Positions 37,228 through 49,282 of a DNA stretch of 64,000 nucleotides are shown here, piece after piece. Source of the stretch: Mytilisepta virgata. Taxonomy: Eukaryota; Mollusca; Bivalvia; Mytilida; Mytilidae. A program made the position numbers and the translations under genes. Within the stretch, counting starts at the first letter, position 1. Every line of letters begins with the position of its first letter. The notes beneath the pieces are model-generated. The model worked only from the letters and a program-made list of their open reading frames with translations. It was not told the DNA's origin and made no database searches. The stretch covers positions 40,130,150 through 40,194,149 of the forward strand of contig CM051514.1 of NCBI GenBank assembly GCA_028015205.1, given 5' to 3'.

Positions 37228-37392
37228 GATTCTCCTTCAGGTACGAGTGGGTTATGGAATTTCTCCACCCGAGATAGTTAAATTTTCAATTTTCAACACG
37301 CGAGCCATTAGCGAGCGTGTTAAAATCTAAAATTTAACTATTGATGAGGGTGGAGAAATTCCATAACTCACAAGTAAATAGAAGGAGAATCT
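37228..37392. mobile_element. Foldback (long imperfect palindrome) element
   Basis: Seen: two arms of about 75-80 bp are inverted copies. Left: AGATTCTCCTTC..GAGT-GGGTTATGGAATTTCTCCAC, AGTTAAATTTT, CAACACGC. Right: GCGTGTTAAAAT, AAATTTAACT, GGGTGGAGAAATTCCATAAC, AAGGAGAATCT. The spacer is only ~13 bases (gagccattagcga). A strong hairpin if transcribed. No ORF; autonomous parent unknown. Confidence 0.65.
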
Positions 37393-38795
37393 GTTTCTCC
37401 TATGATTTTCGACAAAAACCTCAAGAAAATGTCGTTGCTATGTGGTTTGTTTACATAGACGTCGTTTCGGGACTTCTCTAGTTTATCGTTCGAATAACTG
37501 TATAAAAAAGGGCGGTAATTCCCACGTAGAAATTTAATCACCGGGAAGTGGTTAAAAATATTATGTATTTTTATCCCACCGATTAAACACGTCAAGAATA
37601 GGAGAAAATTCTTTCTCACTTTTAACTTTGTGTAAGAAATATTATGCTTTCTTCTTTAATATCTCGAAAAACTTCTTACTTTTCATCAAGTAAAAAATCC
37701 TTACTCCTAATTAAGGGTCCTAATAGTCTTTCAAAATCACTAAATTCCTTTAAAATCTTAACATCTAAAGGTTTCTCTACATTTGGTAAGTCTTTCTGAA
37801 TCTTTGTTACTTAACAACAGAGAAATATTTCACTCATGCCAATTATCACACTGATGTTACAGAAATAGCTTAATTAACCTGTATATTTCTGTATAACTGT
37901 AAATACTACCACAGAGAGAAATGTTTTGGTCAGTGACACTAGCCAATGTCCAATAAAACAGTCATAAAAGATAAATAACATCCTATATAGATTTGTAAAC
38001 AAAGAAAATTTACAAACATTTATTACCAAAAACATACCAATAGTGGCCTTAAATAAACTGCAACTGACGTCACACATTATGGTCATGTCCAAAATTGTTT
38101 GCTTGAGCTAAATTCGAAAAATCATTATACGTCATATTCCATTATTATAATACCTAAATCGTGTATAACAATCATCTATTGGTTAGGGTATTTTTTGGTA
38201 ATGCTGTATTTTCCATGGGATTACTTACAATTTTGCTGGGAATTATACCTATTAGTACCAACACTAAATGGGACGTAATAAAATGACATCACCCATTACG
38301 TTTCAATCTGAGTCAACAATCGGAGCCACATAGCCGTGGGTATCCAAAGAAAAGTTTACGGTAATTAATATCAGTGTCATACACATGTTCATGACAATAA
38401 AGTCATTTTAATTAAAATTATATATGATAAATGTAAATGGATAAACATAAGAATAATTAAGTTGCATGCTGAATTTATATACCAAACACCACAAAGTTTA
38501 CTTTGCTCTTTTATGTAGTTATCCAGAATAAAGCTATTATCCCTCTAACAAGGCCCCACCCCACCCACTCCCCCAGGACAATTCTAATAAACAACTTAAG
38601 GGGAGAAAGATTATTAAAACCTCCCTGAGTGATTATTACAAATTTGCAAGAAGTTCATACTCCACACAAGTTTCTCTAAAACTACTCAAATCTGTACTGT
38701 TTTGCATATTGAAATCAAGAGCTACAACCATATTCACAAAAGATAAATAGCAATCATAATTATATATGAAATACAAATCTTTGCATTACAACTTC

Positions 38796-39085
38796 TAACC
38801 GCCTTGGTGGTCTCATGGTAGTTTAGATGTCCACCTCGAGTGCAGAATATCGCGGCTTTCGTTCCCGGCTGGGTCAAACCATTACCAAAGACATTAAAAT
38901 TGGTATTCTTTCCTCTGGCATCTAGGAGTAAGAGCAAAGGACTGGTCGGCTCATTCCAGTCAGTATAATGATGGGATGATATGTTTTCCTTTGGACTGTG
39001 ACCTTGTGAGTTAGCACATTAAAAATCCAGCTCAGCGTTTCGGTCTAGTACTAAGCTGGGTTCATATTCATATTAAATCAACATG
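38796..39085 (+). mobile_element. tRNA-derived SINE, second family
   Basis: Seen: head ACCGCCTTGGTGGTCTCATG GTAGTTTAGATGTCCACCTC with a B-box-like GCTTTCGTTCCC (38853-38864), then a body (gggtcaaaccattaccaaag; ggactggtcggctcattcca; tttggactgtgaccttgtga) ending near aagctgggttcatattcata. A degenerate Pol III promoter layout; not a functional tRNA. Body differs from the SINEs at 22.9 and 45.5 kb. Confidence 0.55.
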
Positions 39086-39138
39086 TTCTCGTCCTGATAT
39101 GCATTAAATAATCAACAGATACAGAAAGCTTATTTGTT

Positions 39139-39375
39139 TGTTTAGTTGGTTTTTTATGCCGTTTTCAGCATATCTGGTATTTCACGGTGGCCAATTTTTA
39201 TTGGCGGAGGAAGCTGGAGTACCAGGAGAGAACCACCGACCTTCAGTGGGAAAATTTGCAATCCTTGTCAATTAAGATCCGAGTAGAACTCACAACCTCA
39301 GTGTTGACAGGTGGTGATCATAATAGTCATGAGGAACTACCTACAAGTAGACCGCTCGGCCACCAAGGCCCCGGT
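39139..39375 (-). mobile_element. SINE family R copy
   Basis: Seen in plus orientation: TTTAGTTGGTTTTTTATGCC, TTTTATTGGCGGAGGAAGC, TGCAATCCTTGTCAATTAAG, AACTCACAACCTCAGTGTTG and CGCTCGGCCACCAAGGCCCC, the same order as at 45722-45983. The B box is damaged (GTAGAACTCAC). Confidence 0.7.
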
Positions 39376-40104
39376 TATTTGTATGTATTTATACTTTAAT
39401 ATAAAAGTTCTTCATTTAAGTTAGACGGACCATAGCTGACAATGTGATTATTCTGAATACCATGATGTCTCATACAACGTAATACCTCAGTAATTTTCAA
39501 CAAATATAACCTTTGGCTCAATTTATTTTGTAGCAATTCCACCTAACGCCAGTCGGAACTGTTTTTCAGGAAGTTATTTAAAAACTGGGTTAAAAAATAT
39601 TTAATAGTACCTATAGACAATGTGGGTACCAGATGTAATGTTTACAATCGATGTTTCCGCCCAGTGCTGCACCTAGCGTTAACTAAAATTGCTATATTTT
39701 GGCCAAAAAAACAAAAAAAAATTTACAGACATGATCTATCATGGACCAGATTCCATAACGGTACAAAAAGAAGAAAGAAAACGGTATGAATAAACCTCCT
39801 TACTATTTAAACCTACGATGTATGCAGTTATTGGAGCATCTGACATTTCCTTATATTTTCCTGGAGATCAACTGTCACTTGTATATTTGAGATTAATATG
39901 ATTGATTTATGTAATAAGGAAGTCATTATATCAATCTGGACTGAATATATTTTCAGGTTGAAATATTCATTTTACTATAATTCTAGAACCAAATTAATCT
40001 TACAGGTGCTTCCATTCTATACATCTACTGCTTTTTATTGTCTGTACATCAAGGAAATACGAAGTACTGAGAATATTTTTTGTCTGTTATTTTAAAATAA
40101 GGTT

Positions 40105-40170
40105 ATTCTGGTCTTTGGTCGGGTTGTTGTTGACACATTCCCCGTTTCCATTCTCTATTCTATATTATAA
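40105..40170 (-). repeat. Interspersed repeat, GGAAACGGGGAATGTGTCAA core, copy 4
   Basis: Seen on the minus strand: AATAGAGAATGGAAACGGGG AATGTGTCAACAACAACCCGACCAAAGACC, closest to copy 3. The only copy found on the minus strand. Confidence 0.6.
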
Positions 40171-40334
40171 GAGTGTTATGTACAATATGGAAGGATATGG
40201 GTTTCAATATCTTGCCATACTGTACATAATACTGTTTAATAACTTATTTATTATCAGCTGAAATGTTCAATATTATAACAAAAATCTTATGTTCAAAAGT
40301 TAATAAACAGATCTTTTAAACTCTAATGATAAAG

Positions 40335-40872
40335 CAAGAGGCTCAGCGGGCTGAGCCAGTATCACTCACATAGCAGTCACAAACTTTTGATTTGATTTGA
40401 CAGACTAGATTGATTTCTGGAAACTGTAAATGATCTTCTATAAATGCTTCATACCAAGCATAAGTTCACTGGCCAAACGGTTTCAAAGGAGAAGTTTTAA
40501 ATTTTGACCAATCAGAACATATAAAGGTTTCTGGTGGCCATTTTGTTTCACGGACTACAAAGATTTATGCAAACTTTGTAAAGGACCTTCCATAGATGCT
40601 CAATACCAAAAATCAGTTCATCTGGCTTTACGGTTTCAGAGGAGAAGAAGTTTTACATTTGGACCAATCGGAACATGTAAATGCTCATAGCGGCCATTTT
40701 ATTTCACGGACCAGAATGATTTATGCAACTTTGTAAAGGACCTTCCATAGAAGTAACAGGCCAAGTTTCAGTTCAATAGGTCCAGGGGTTTCAGAGGAGA
40801 AGATGAAAATGTAAAAGTTTACAGACGGACAGACGGACGATGGATGCCAAGTGATGACAAAAGCTCACATGA
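40335..40872 (+). mobile_element. Pearl-like element, family A copy 4 (right hairpin lost)
   Basis: Seen: left hairpin GGCTCAG-CGGG-CTGAGCC at 40340-40357, internal units with 'ttcacggac...tttatgcaa...ggaccttccatagatg' near 40550 and 40690, microsatellite ACAGACGGACAGACGGACG near 40822, then GCCAAGTGATGACAAAAGCTCACATG, after which the sequence departs (gataaaaaaatccc) without the second arm of the terminal hairpin. Right-truncated or deleted copy, in the intron upstream of the 31.8 kb exon. Confidence 0.7.
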
Positions 40873-41835
40873 TAAAAAAATCCCAGTTACTTTCCTTACA
40901 TAACGTACAATGCGAAAAAAATACAGCTTCTGGTTGAACAATACGTGAAAATATTGTGTTGTTGCGTGTTTAAAACGAAAGTTTCTCAAATTATGTCATT
41001 CCTGATTTTTAATGGGAGATCATATTACTAGTGCTTTAGATTCTGTGCCTTCTTAATTGTTCTAGTTTCCTTCAGTTTATTATACGTTTTTTTGAGTTAT
41101 TTGTGTATTCTTGTTGTGTTCCATTCTCCCTACTTTGACTTTTCCTTGGACTTCTAATTTGTGGACTATTCCCACTGTTTTGTCGCTTTGGTATTCTTTT
41201 GCCGATATTCATAAAAAGAAGGAAGAATGTTGTTTTACTCAATTATATTGAAGTTTAAGGATTTCATATTTCAACCATGATTTTTGGTGTGGAAATATAA
41301 AAGTCAAGAAAACAAACAAATCCTGAATCTCAGTTGTTTCTATCTTTGTGCTTTCATATGTTTTTGTCTGAAGGTCTATTGATTGGAGGCATTAATTATA
41401 TGGTAAATTCCAGACCTGTTCTCATTTTATCATTTAAATAATATACATGTACACTGTTTAAAAATCTACAATGTAATTAGAATACCTCGTATTTTCTTAT
41501 ATTTCCTACAGAAATGTAAAACACATGTACTGAAGGCCTTGTCTCATTCATTATCCATTATGAATTACTATTTCAACACTTTCTTTCATTGATGATTCAA
41601 TGCATACATCTTTACATAAGTAAACCAAGTTTTAACATAATACATAAAACATTACATGACTACATGGATAGTTCAATTAATGTTATAAAACATATTCAAA
41701 CTTTAAATATGCAAGAACTCATTTGTGTATGTGTACACATCTAAACACTAACCGCACACTTTTATACTTTCGAATTTTTGTCCAGCTTTTGGACTCACGA
41801 AATTCACACTGACTGAGGTTCTTTCATCACAATAT

Positions 41836-41980
41836 CAGACCTGATTTTGACAACAGGGAAAACAGAGCGGAAATCACACTTCGGCAGCCATTTTACTATG
41901 TATAATAAAGGAACCGTAATGAAAAAATCCGGACTTCCAAAAGCGGAATTCCACTTTAAAGCGGAAGAAAATCAGGTCTG
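41836..41980. mobile_element. 145-bp MITE with CAGACCTGATTTT ends and a 6-bp target duplication
   Basis: Seen: starts CAGACCTGATTTT and ends AAAATCAGGTCTG, a perfect 13-bp inverted repeat; both flanks read CAATAT (41830-41835 and 41981-41986), which looks like a 6-bp target-site duplication. The core holds GCGGAA motifs and 'ggcagccatttta'. No ORF. Located in an intron or upstream flank near 42 kb. Confidence 0.72.
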
Positions 41981-42512
41981 CAATATGCAATACCAGTGTT
42001 TGAGTTTCATTGAATTTCATTAAATGCTTTACAGTCATGACAGTTCAAACAGGAAGACCAACAGATAATACCACCCAAACCTTTTTAGGCTTATGATTGA
42101 TTGTCAGTAGTTAGAGTAAACTACATAGACTTTTCGGCAATGCATATCTTAAAATTATCTTGATGTTCAATGTTTTTATGTGGTCAGATTTAAAATGAAT
42201 TGCTAAAATAAAGAGAAAAAAGGGCTATCACTATTGTGGTCAAACTTAAAATTATCTTCATGACACAAAAGAGATAATTTGGGTCTAAAATAAAACATTT
42301 CAGGTGATATATGTAAGTATTAAAACAATTTTATGTCAGATTATGATGGATGATATAATAAGAATTCCTAACAGTACATAATCTGTCTGTCCTGACATAA
42401 TTTATATATTTGTTTTCAGGTCAAGAATTTTTATAAATATCAGAATCTATTTATAGTAACAATGACCTGGGGTGCACAGATACATTTGTAACATTCTATA
42501 TATATAGCTTAC

Positions 42513-42581
42513 CCGGCTTTCTGCTAATATGTGCAAAATGATTGTTGATTTCCATCGAAGATTCATGAGGTACCAAAGGGT
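42513..42581 (-). CDS. HDAC4: Class IIa histone deacetylase, candidate far-upstream N-terminal exon
   Basis: Seen: a 69-base block bounded by a consensus acceptor (ttttcag) at 42582 and a consensus donor (G|gtaagc) at 42512. One frame is open: PLVPHESSMEINNHFAHISR then KP, entering and leaving in phase 1; a second frame (TLWYLMNL...) is also open but leaves in phase 0. Being a multiple of three, the exon can be included or skipped without a frame change, and its end joins the exon at 22719 (G+AT = Asp), giving ...SRKP-D-INQSPLAS. It can be entered from an upstream phase-1 exon, or it can carry the start itself at the internal ATG (42555; MEINNHF...), in which case upstream exons are 5' UTR. 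No upstream partner was found between 42.6 and 64 kb, so the main promoter may lie beyond the window. Confidence 0.5.
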
Positions 42582-42743
42582 CTGAAAATACAGAAAATTT
42601 TATATAATGAATTTTTGACGGAAACATCTCATTTTTGTATATTTGGCATTTTCCCCCCATTTTTTAAAATAATAATTAAAGCAATATCTTTTGCTTTTAT
42701 GCTGTTCAATGTTAAAAAAATGTCCGTCCATGGTGGCCATCTT

Positions 42744-42890
42744 GAATTTACAATCAGAAAATGATTACCTTATTTGCACTGCACAAAATTTTGAATTTAC
42801 AATCAGACAATGATTATCGTATTTGCACTGCAAAAAATTTTGAATTTACATTCAGACAATGATTACCTTATTTGTACTGCACAATCAAAC
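42744..42890. repeat. Three-copy 49-bp tandem repeat next to the 42.5 kb exon
   Basis: Seen: GAATTTACAATCAGACAATG ATTACCTTATTTGCACTGCA... starts at 42744, 42793 and 42842. Lies about 160 bp upstream (on the gene strand) of the candidate exon at 42513-42581. Confidence 0.85.
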
Positions 42891-45465
42891 AATTCTTCAT
42901 TAAGGAAATCCTTGAATAATTTTGAACTTATATCCTTGACCTGTTTATACCACCTTACTTATTGCCATTTAATAATTCAAAGTAACAAACATCACCCCTC
43001 TTCAGGCTGTGTGCAAATTTCCTTTATCCCTAAACAATAAAGAAGTCGAGACTAAGTCTCTTCAAACATTTGCTAAATAGGAATACTGTCTTAAAACATG
43101 TTTACTATAGCAATAGACATGGTTCCAGCATATCCACATACTGACTTTCAGGTTGCATAGAGTTTTTATATTAAGTCTATTTAAAAACAAAATATTAAGT
43201 CTATTTAAAAATAATTTTTTTTTTCACATATGTAATTTTTGAATCACAGATTGATCAGGGAAACATTAGGATTCTGTATTTTCAGTGGATGATTTTTTGC
43301 TTCAAAACTGAATAATATGGGAAGTTTACCCCATATCCTTAATTTGTCACATTTATAATAGATTTTCGATGACTACTAGTTTTGCAAACAGTATGTCTGC
43401 GGCACCATTTTTTGGATTGTCTTGAGATGTGAACAGTTACTCTTAATATTATATTTAATCAAATTGGATAAGGTCTATATAACATATCATCCATATCCTT
43501 CTTTTTCATTTTTATAAATTAATGGACAGGCACAAGTCCCCTAAGGTATCACCCGCTCAATTGCTAGTGTGAAATCAATTTTACGGAAAGATAAGGATTA
43601 TCTCCCTGTGCAATGGATTTGTTTTGGACAGTTTAGCATTTGTAGCTGCTTTTCAATATTCTTAATTATATGTTTTGGCTTTTATTTTCAGACTTAAATT
43701 AGGCAAAATCTGTACTGATTTACTGATGACTGATAAGTTGTAAATCAACAAAATATGCTTATGACCTAATACAAAATATTCATATCATGGAATAAATAAA
43801 AAGATGGCATTCAAATTATTTGAAAAAATCTTCATTTATAACTTGTCATGTGCCCCAAAGACATATAAATGACTAAATTTTTGCTTTTAATGTAAAAAGT
43901 TCAAACTAAAAAAATTACATAAATGACTCCATATAGAAGGGAATGAGAGCCCTCCAGTCTGACCCATATCTTTTTATTTTAAGGAAAATGCAATTTTCAG
44001 ACATTTCTCAGATCTGTTTCCTATAAAAGCTTTGATTTACTGTACAAAGTGATCCAAGTCAAATTATGAAAGAGAAAAAAGAATTATATCGATACATGAA
44101 TAATACACTTGAAAGCTATGGAATAATTGTAAAATATGACCTCCTTCCAAATCTTTGACCAATACATGCATGAGAAATAAGCAGTACAGAATGCAGGACT
44201 TGGAAATCACCTTTAAAATCTGTCCAACTTGCAAGAATTCCTATGTTCAGGGTGCCTTTTCAGACTGACAGATTAAACTTATTTACCAATTGTATATTAC
44301 TATACTTCTATCTGACTTTCAAACATGGAAACATTTAATTCATTACACTATTCAAACAAATCTTTTATTGCAAGGCTTTAACATAAACAACTCAAAAAAT
44401 AAAAACAATTATCAAAACTGCTTATTTCTTACAAATTGATTCAACAAAGGAATGTACAAACCTTCAATTTTTTTAAAAAAAATTCCATCAAAATGCCAAA
44501 AATTCCACACAATATTGTCCAATCTATTTATAATCTCACGGTATCAATATATCTCTAAAAACAAGCCCATTAAACATGTGAACTCATCAACAGTAACAAA
44601 AACAACTTTTTAATGGCAGAGGCAGAAGATTTTTAATTCCAGGATATAATTGGATCTCTTTGCTGTTATCAAGAATCTGGTGCTATTTTTAGTCCTCAGT
44701 TACAGAATTAGTTTTGAATGAAGATCAATAGGCTGGCTGGCCAAGACATACAGTGTGTGGGGTAAAATTTCTATTTTGAAATCCTTTAATATCCTGTGAT
44801 GTCTTTCAAACTAAGAAATCACTTCTGACTTAGGTTTATATTTCAGTTTACAGAATGTCTTATGTTAACTTTGATATTCAGACAGTATACATTTATCAAA
44901 GATCCTGTTCATTATATAAAACTCCAAAGGTCAAAAAGATATTTTCTGTCATTAGCATATATTAGGAAACAAATACCGGTACATCTGAACTCACTACAGA
45001 CTTTTTAAACTCCATACAGACCATCAGTCTGATGGATCTTTTAAATGCACTATCACCAATGCTTATGGCAGCCATTTATCAAAGCAAACGCTTGTTTGTT
45101 TGGAATTTGAAAAATTTGTTTTTGGAATTGAATATCATTGAAAATAAAACTAATGACCAGGATGTTTTATATATATTTAAGGCACAAACCATCTTATTTT
45201 TTTGTATTAGAAATTCCAAAAATGAATATACTTTATATCATTGTATTAAAAGAACCATCTTCTGACCTTTTTCAGTTTCTTTATTCCTGCCTTTAACTAC
45301 ATGATAGAACAGCATAAATCTTTTCTATGTTTGTTTTGAAGACTCACTACTTGGATACTGGTATTTTTTTTTTACAAAATATACTATTATTATATTCAAA
45401 CTAATGTTCAGTCCAGCCTTTTTTTTGACATATTTTTGAGCATGAATTTTTCCAAATACCTTACT
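42891..45465. other. Unassigned AT-rich stretch
   Basis: A 24-bp duplication (TATTAAGTCTATTTAAAAAC near 43171 and 43195) is the only structure noted. The plus-strand frame at 45032-45265 has no family similarity. Confidence 0.5.
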
Positions 45466-45672
45466 TGTCCGTGTTGTAGTGGTTAGCACATCGAACTATG
45501 AAGCCAAAGGTCCCCGGTTCCATTCCCGTTCAGGATGAAATTTCAGGGATCAAATTTGCAAGGATGGTCTCGGTAAAAGATGCTAGTGCGCCGGATGGGG
45601 ACCAATATGGCTGTCCCATGTTAAGAAAGAGCAACACTCTAGCACTCAATGATCATAATGCCCTCAGGGGTA
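45466..45672 (+). mobile_element. tRNA-derived SINE, third family (Val/Asp/Glu-like head)
   Basis: Seen: GTCCGTGTTGTAGTGGTTAG CACATCGAACTATGAAGCC... with A box TAGTGGTTAGCACATC and B box CGGTTCCATTCCC (45518-45530), then the body GTCTCGGTAAAAGATGCTAG and TGGGGACCAATATGGCTGTC. The head resembles a tRNA with a -TGGTTAG- D loop but the acceptor stem does not close, so it is a SINE. The open frame across it is incidental. Abuts a SINE of another family on the opposite strand. Confidence 0.65.
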
Positions 45673-45721
45673 TATCAAATATATGGATATTCCTTAAGTT
45701 ATACACTTCAATAGTATTTGT

Positions 45722-45983
45722 TTTATTTAGTTGGGGTTTAACACCATTTTCAGCACATTTGGCTATTTCGCGACGGCCAGTTTTTATTGGTGGAGAAAGC
45801 AGGAGTACCCGGAGAGAGCCAGCGACTTTCGGTAGGAAAATTGGCAATCCTTGTCAATTAAGATCGGAGTCGAACACACTCCGCCACAGGTGAGATTCGA
45901 ACTCACAACCCCAGCGTTGACAGGCTAGTGATCATTAGTAGTCATGAGGAACTACCTAGATCACCTGGCCACCGAGGTCCCCA
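45722..45983 (-). mobile_element. SINE family R, best-preserved copy
   Basis: Seen on the minus strand: head GGGGACCTCGGTGGCCAGGT GATCTAGGTAGTTCC... with an A-box-like TGGCCAGGTGATC and B box GAGTTCGAATCTC (about 45893-45905), then GACAAGGATTGCCAATTTTC, GGTACTCCTGCTTTCTCCAC, CAATAAAAACTGGCC and the tail AATGGTGTTAAACCCCAACT. Other copies lie at 39139-39375, 62585-62765, 55262-55463, 36255-36935 and 26305-26400, giving a consistent body. Known: tRNA-derived Pol III SINE structure; family name not assigned. Confidence 0.75.
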
Positions 45984-48900
45984 CTTCAATAGTAAGTTAA
46001 CGATGAAAACCAAAGTTAAAAAAAAAAAAAAAAATTTCATAATTCTATAGGTATTTTTTCCATGAAAATGATACTAAAGAAATTTCAAAATTTCTTTATT
46101 CATTTGTGAAATATTAAACCACATTGTCTTACTGTACATACAGCCAAATTTGTTTAAACCATTTGAAATTGAACAATTAGTCATTAATTTAATGACTAAT
46201 TTGCAATATATTTGACCATAATTCTTGACAGTTTTTGAGAGGTTAATAGATAAAAATATATCCTTACCATGACCTAGACTTCCATCTATTATGTTTACAA
46301 AAGCAAATCATTAATCTATTTTTAAACTGTGTAAGGTCACCGTTTAAATTCATATCTATTTTAGTACATTAATGTTTGTATGTAGATAGATATGAGTATT
46401 CAGATTAATATTGACAAACATTAAAATGACAAAATAAGAACTATATTTATAAATTTTATCATAATATTTAAACTTCAAGGATTACTTAGTTGAGACCTAG
46501 GTCAGAATTCTTTTCTAAAAAAAAAAATTGTCAAAACTATGATGATGTAAATTTCAAACTTTAGAGGTTTACCCTTGTATATCCCAAATTTTGTAAATTC
46601 TTTTGTAAAATAATGAAATCTTCTTCAACCCTTAAATTCCTCAAATGTTTTACTCTTTGCTAATTTTCAAACTATTTGGATCATTTCAAAATGGTCACAT
46701 TTGGATGAAAGTTTTATTGGTCGTTAATGTATAGGAGAAACTGTAACCCGATACAATACAAAATTTACTGAACACTACTTTTATTGCCGTTCTTCATCTT
46801 AAAAGTCAAGTCTCCATTATAATAACGCAAAGGCTCATATACCCTATTCCAATATCAAAAGCCATTACTAATTCCCATTTACTGGTAACTGCTACAAATA
46901 CCTCCTCATTTTTGACAATACTGTAACATGTAAATATACAAACAATGAGCAAAAAGCTCACACTTTAACTGCAAGTTTGATGACAGCTCCTACAATCAAA
47001 GTTGTGCATTTCATATTCTTCTAATAATGTTTATATAATGTTAGAATACTTTAAAATTTTTACACTTCTAAACTTCTACTTATATCTAAACGTAAACAAT
47101 TTACACATTCTTTTGTATTTTTTTTTTAGTAATTAATTAGTACAATTCGGTTACTGATAATAGCATTTAATTTCTAACCAATAACAATTAACATTTCATA
47201 TGAATGCCAATGGAGGTTAGAATATATATATGTTTTTTCATGCTGACCTTCGTCATGTTTGTTGTGACGTCAGACGATATTCCTTCTACAAGGAAAGCCT
47301 CCTGAAAACTTCTCATTAACTCTTCTGGCTTAATAATAACAGATTGATCATAAGGAATGCTTTAGTTATTTATAGTAGTGGGATCTAAATGTATACATAG
47401 ACAATCCAGTGATCGGCACATCAACCTGGTAAAAACATTGTATCAAACAACTTGTTTTTGCCAACAATCATAATAGTTGCCAAACTATTCCAGTCTCTAA
47501 GCCAATTTAGTATGCATTTTTATATCATTAATTTTCATTCACTTCTGATAAAATTCATCACATATTTATGTTTGTGAGTAATTTTAGCTAAATTTTAGTA
47601 TAGAAATAGTTCTCTATAGCTATCTCCAGATGCATAACTTATTGCATGGCTTTGAACCGTAATTCCAGGAAAAGCTAAAAACTGAAAGCTTATATATTTA
47701 TAGCTGGCACAGCCGATTATGTCTTCTGTTTAATGTACATTATACAAATAAATTGTCTTGCCACCTCTGATTTCACCTGCCATTTCACTGATACATTTGT
47801 GGTATATGAAGAGGTGTTTTCACTCCAAATTTGTTACGTGAGTAAATCTGTCAAGAAGGAATTTGGCATACTATATTTAGTGAAACGGAGGCCTGAATTT
47901 GACATTGTTTCAAACCTGAACAGGAATTTGTAGATTTTGGTTACGAGTTAAGGTTTCATATCATACTCTTACTGAAGATTCAAATAAAGTCAACTTTTTT
48001 CTGAGATACCTAATACAAAATTAAGCAAGAAAAAGGAAAGTCTATTTCAAATATGCTGTGAAAGAAAATCGGAGAAGTATGAGATTACTTCCTTGTCCCC
48101 CCTCAACTTTCCTATAAAACAACTGGTTAATCTTCTAATTAAAACCTTTAAGACTGAATCACCATAACCATCCAAAGGACATGTATTGAGCTTTTAAGAA
48201 ATGCCAGTCCTATTTATATTTGGTCTACGAAATGTAAGGAGTAAAAAATCTGTGGCTCTGAATTCTCATCCGGGATAAATTTTTTAATACTGTTTTGACA
48301 CCATTTTGCAAGTATGGTTCTTTAACTAATGTTTCCAAAATCCAGTATAAGTAAATAAATTTTAAGTATTTGGTCTTATTGGACTGATCTTATCTAAAAC
48401 GTGACCATACAAAACATGTACTCACTGCCAGATCATTCACCTTACATTAGCTGCAAAATTCCATTTGAAGGTTAACAACAAAAATAGCATGACTTATGAT
48501 AATTCAAAAGCTTATAAGAAAACAAACTTCATATAACATGTATGGTCGACTTAACATGAAAGGTGTACGGATTTTGTGACGTCATAAATGACATTTTATA
48601 CATTCATTCGATATATTCAGACCGATTTTTCCATATGACTGCAACTTGATTATACTTTTTATATAAGATTTATTCTATTAAATCAGACTTTATTGCAAAT
48701 TATATTTAAATTACCACAATATGTGTCCATGCCTTATACTAAAGAATTATGGTATAAATCTATAAATAAAATTTATCGTGCAATCGTAATCAATTTCTAT
48801 GAATGACTGAAAAACCATTCTAGATATATAAAGTTTAATTATTTATAAACCATTTAATGTTTATTACACTAATTAACAGATATTAGGTCTGAGAAAATTT

Positions 48901-49282
48901 TCCTTCAAAACTGTTTGATTATGACTTTTATTTATTGAAAAATAAAAAATTCATAAAGCATAAAAGAGAAATTGATTTTTACATAAAGACACTGTTCTCT
49001 TATAAACCTCATCATTTGTCAATTCCAAATGTGGATCATGCTTACAGTAAAATCAAATAGTATTTTTCACTGTCTAACATCACCATCAAAACATGAAATT
49101 ATATTATGTTAAGACCATCAGCTAGAATTACATACTGTGATCCATTTTTTTTTTTTTTCGTGATTATCAGATTTCGTAATTGTCTGAAAATTTCTTGTTT
49201 AAATGTGAACACTGAATTCTGTGGTATATACAGATTCAAATTTTGTATCAAATATTTACCAACAAAAACCTAAATAAAATGC
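45984..49282. other. Unassigned AT-rich stretch
   Basis: No exon, repeat family or hairpin that I can support. The small plus-strand frame at 47733-47933 has no upstream acceptor or recognised motif. Confidence 0.5.

Larger units (their letters stand above)
37393..40334. other. Non-coding stretch with two SINEs
   Basis: 37393-38790 shows no recognised element beyond the foldback element's right flank. The SINEs at 38796-39085 and 39139-39375 follow; 39380-40100 is unassigned. Confidence 0.5.

Noticed and set aside
38565..38575. C-rich CCCCACCCCACCC block as a promoter
   Set aside because: Short, isolated, with no nearby exon on either strand.
45468..45540. Possible functional tRNA gene
   Set aside because: The acceptor stem does not close and the B box is degenerate; part of a SINE.
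45498..45893. 131-codon plus-strand open frame
   Set aside because: Spans two SINEs on opposite strands; tRNA-like boxes explain the sequence.
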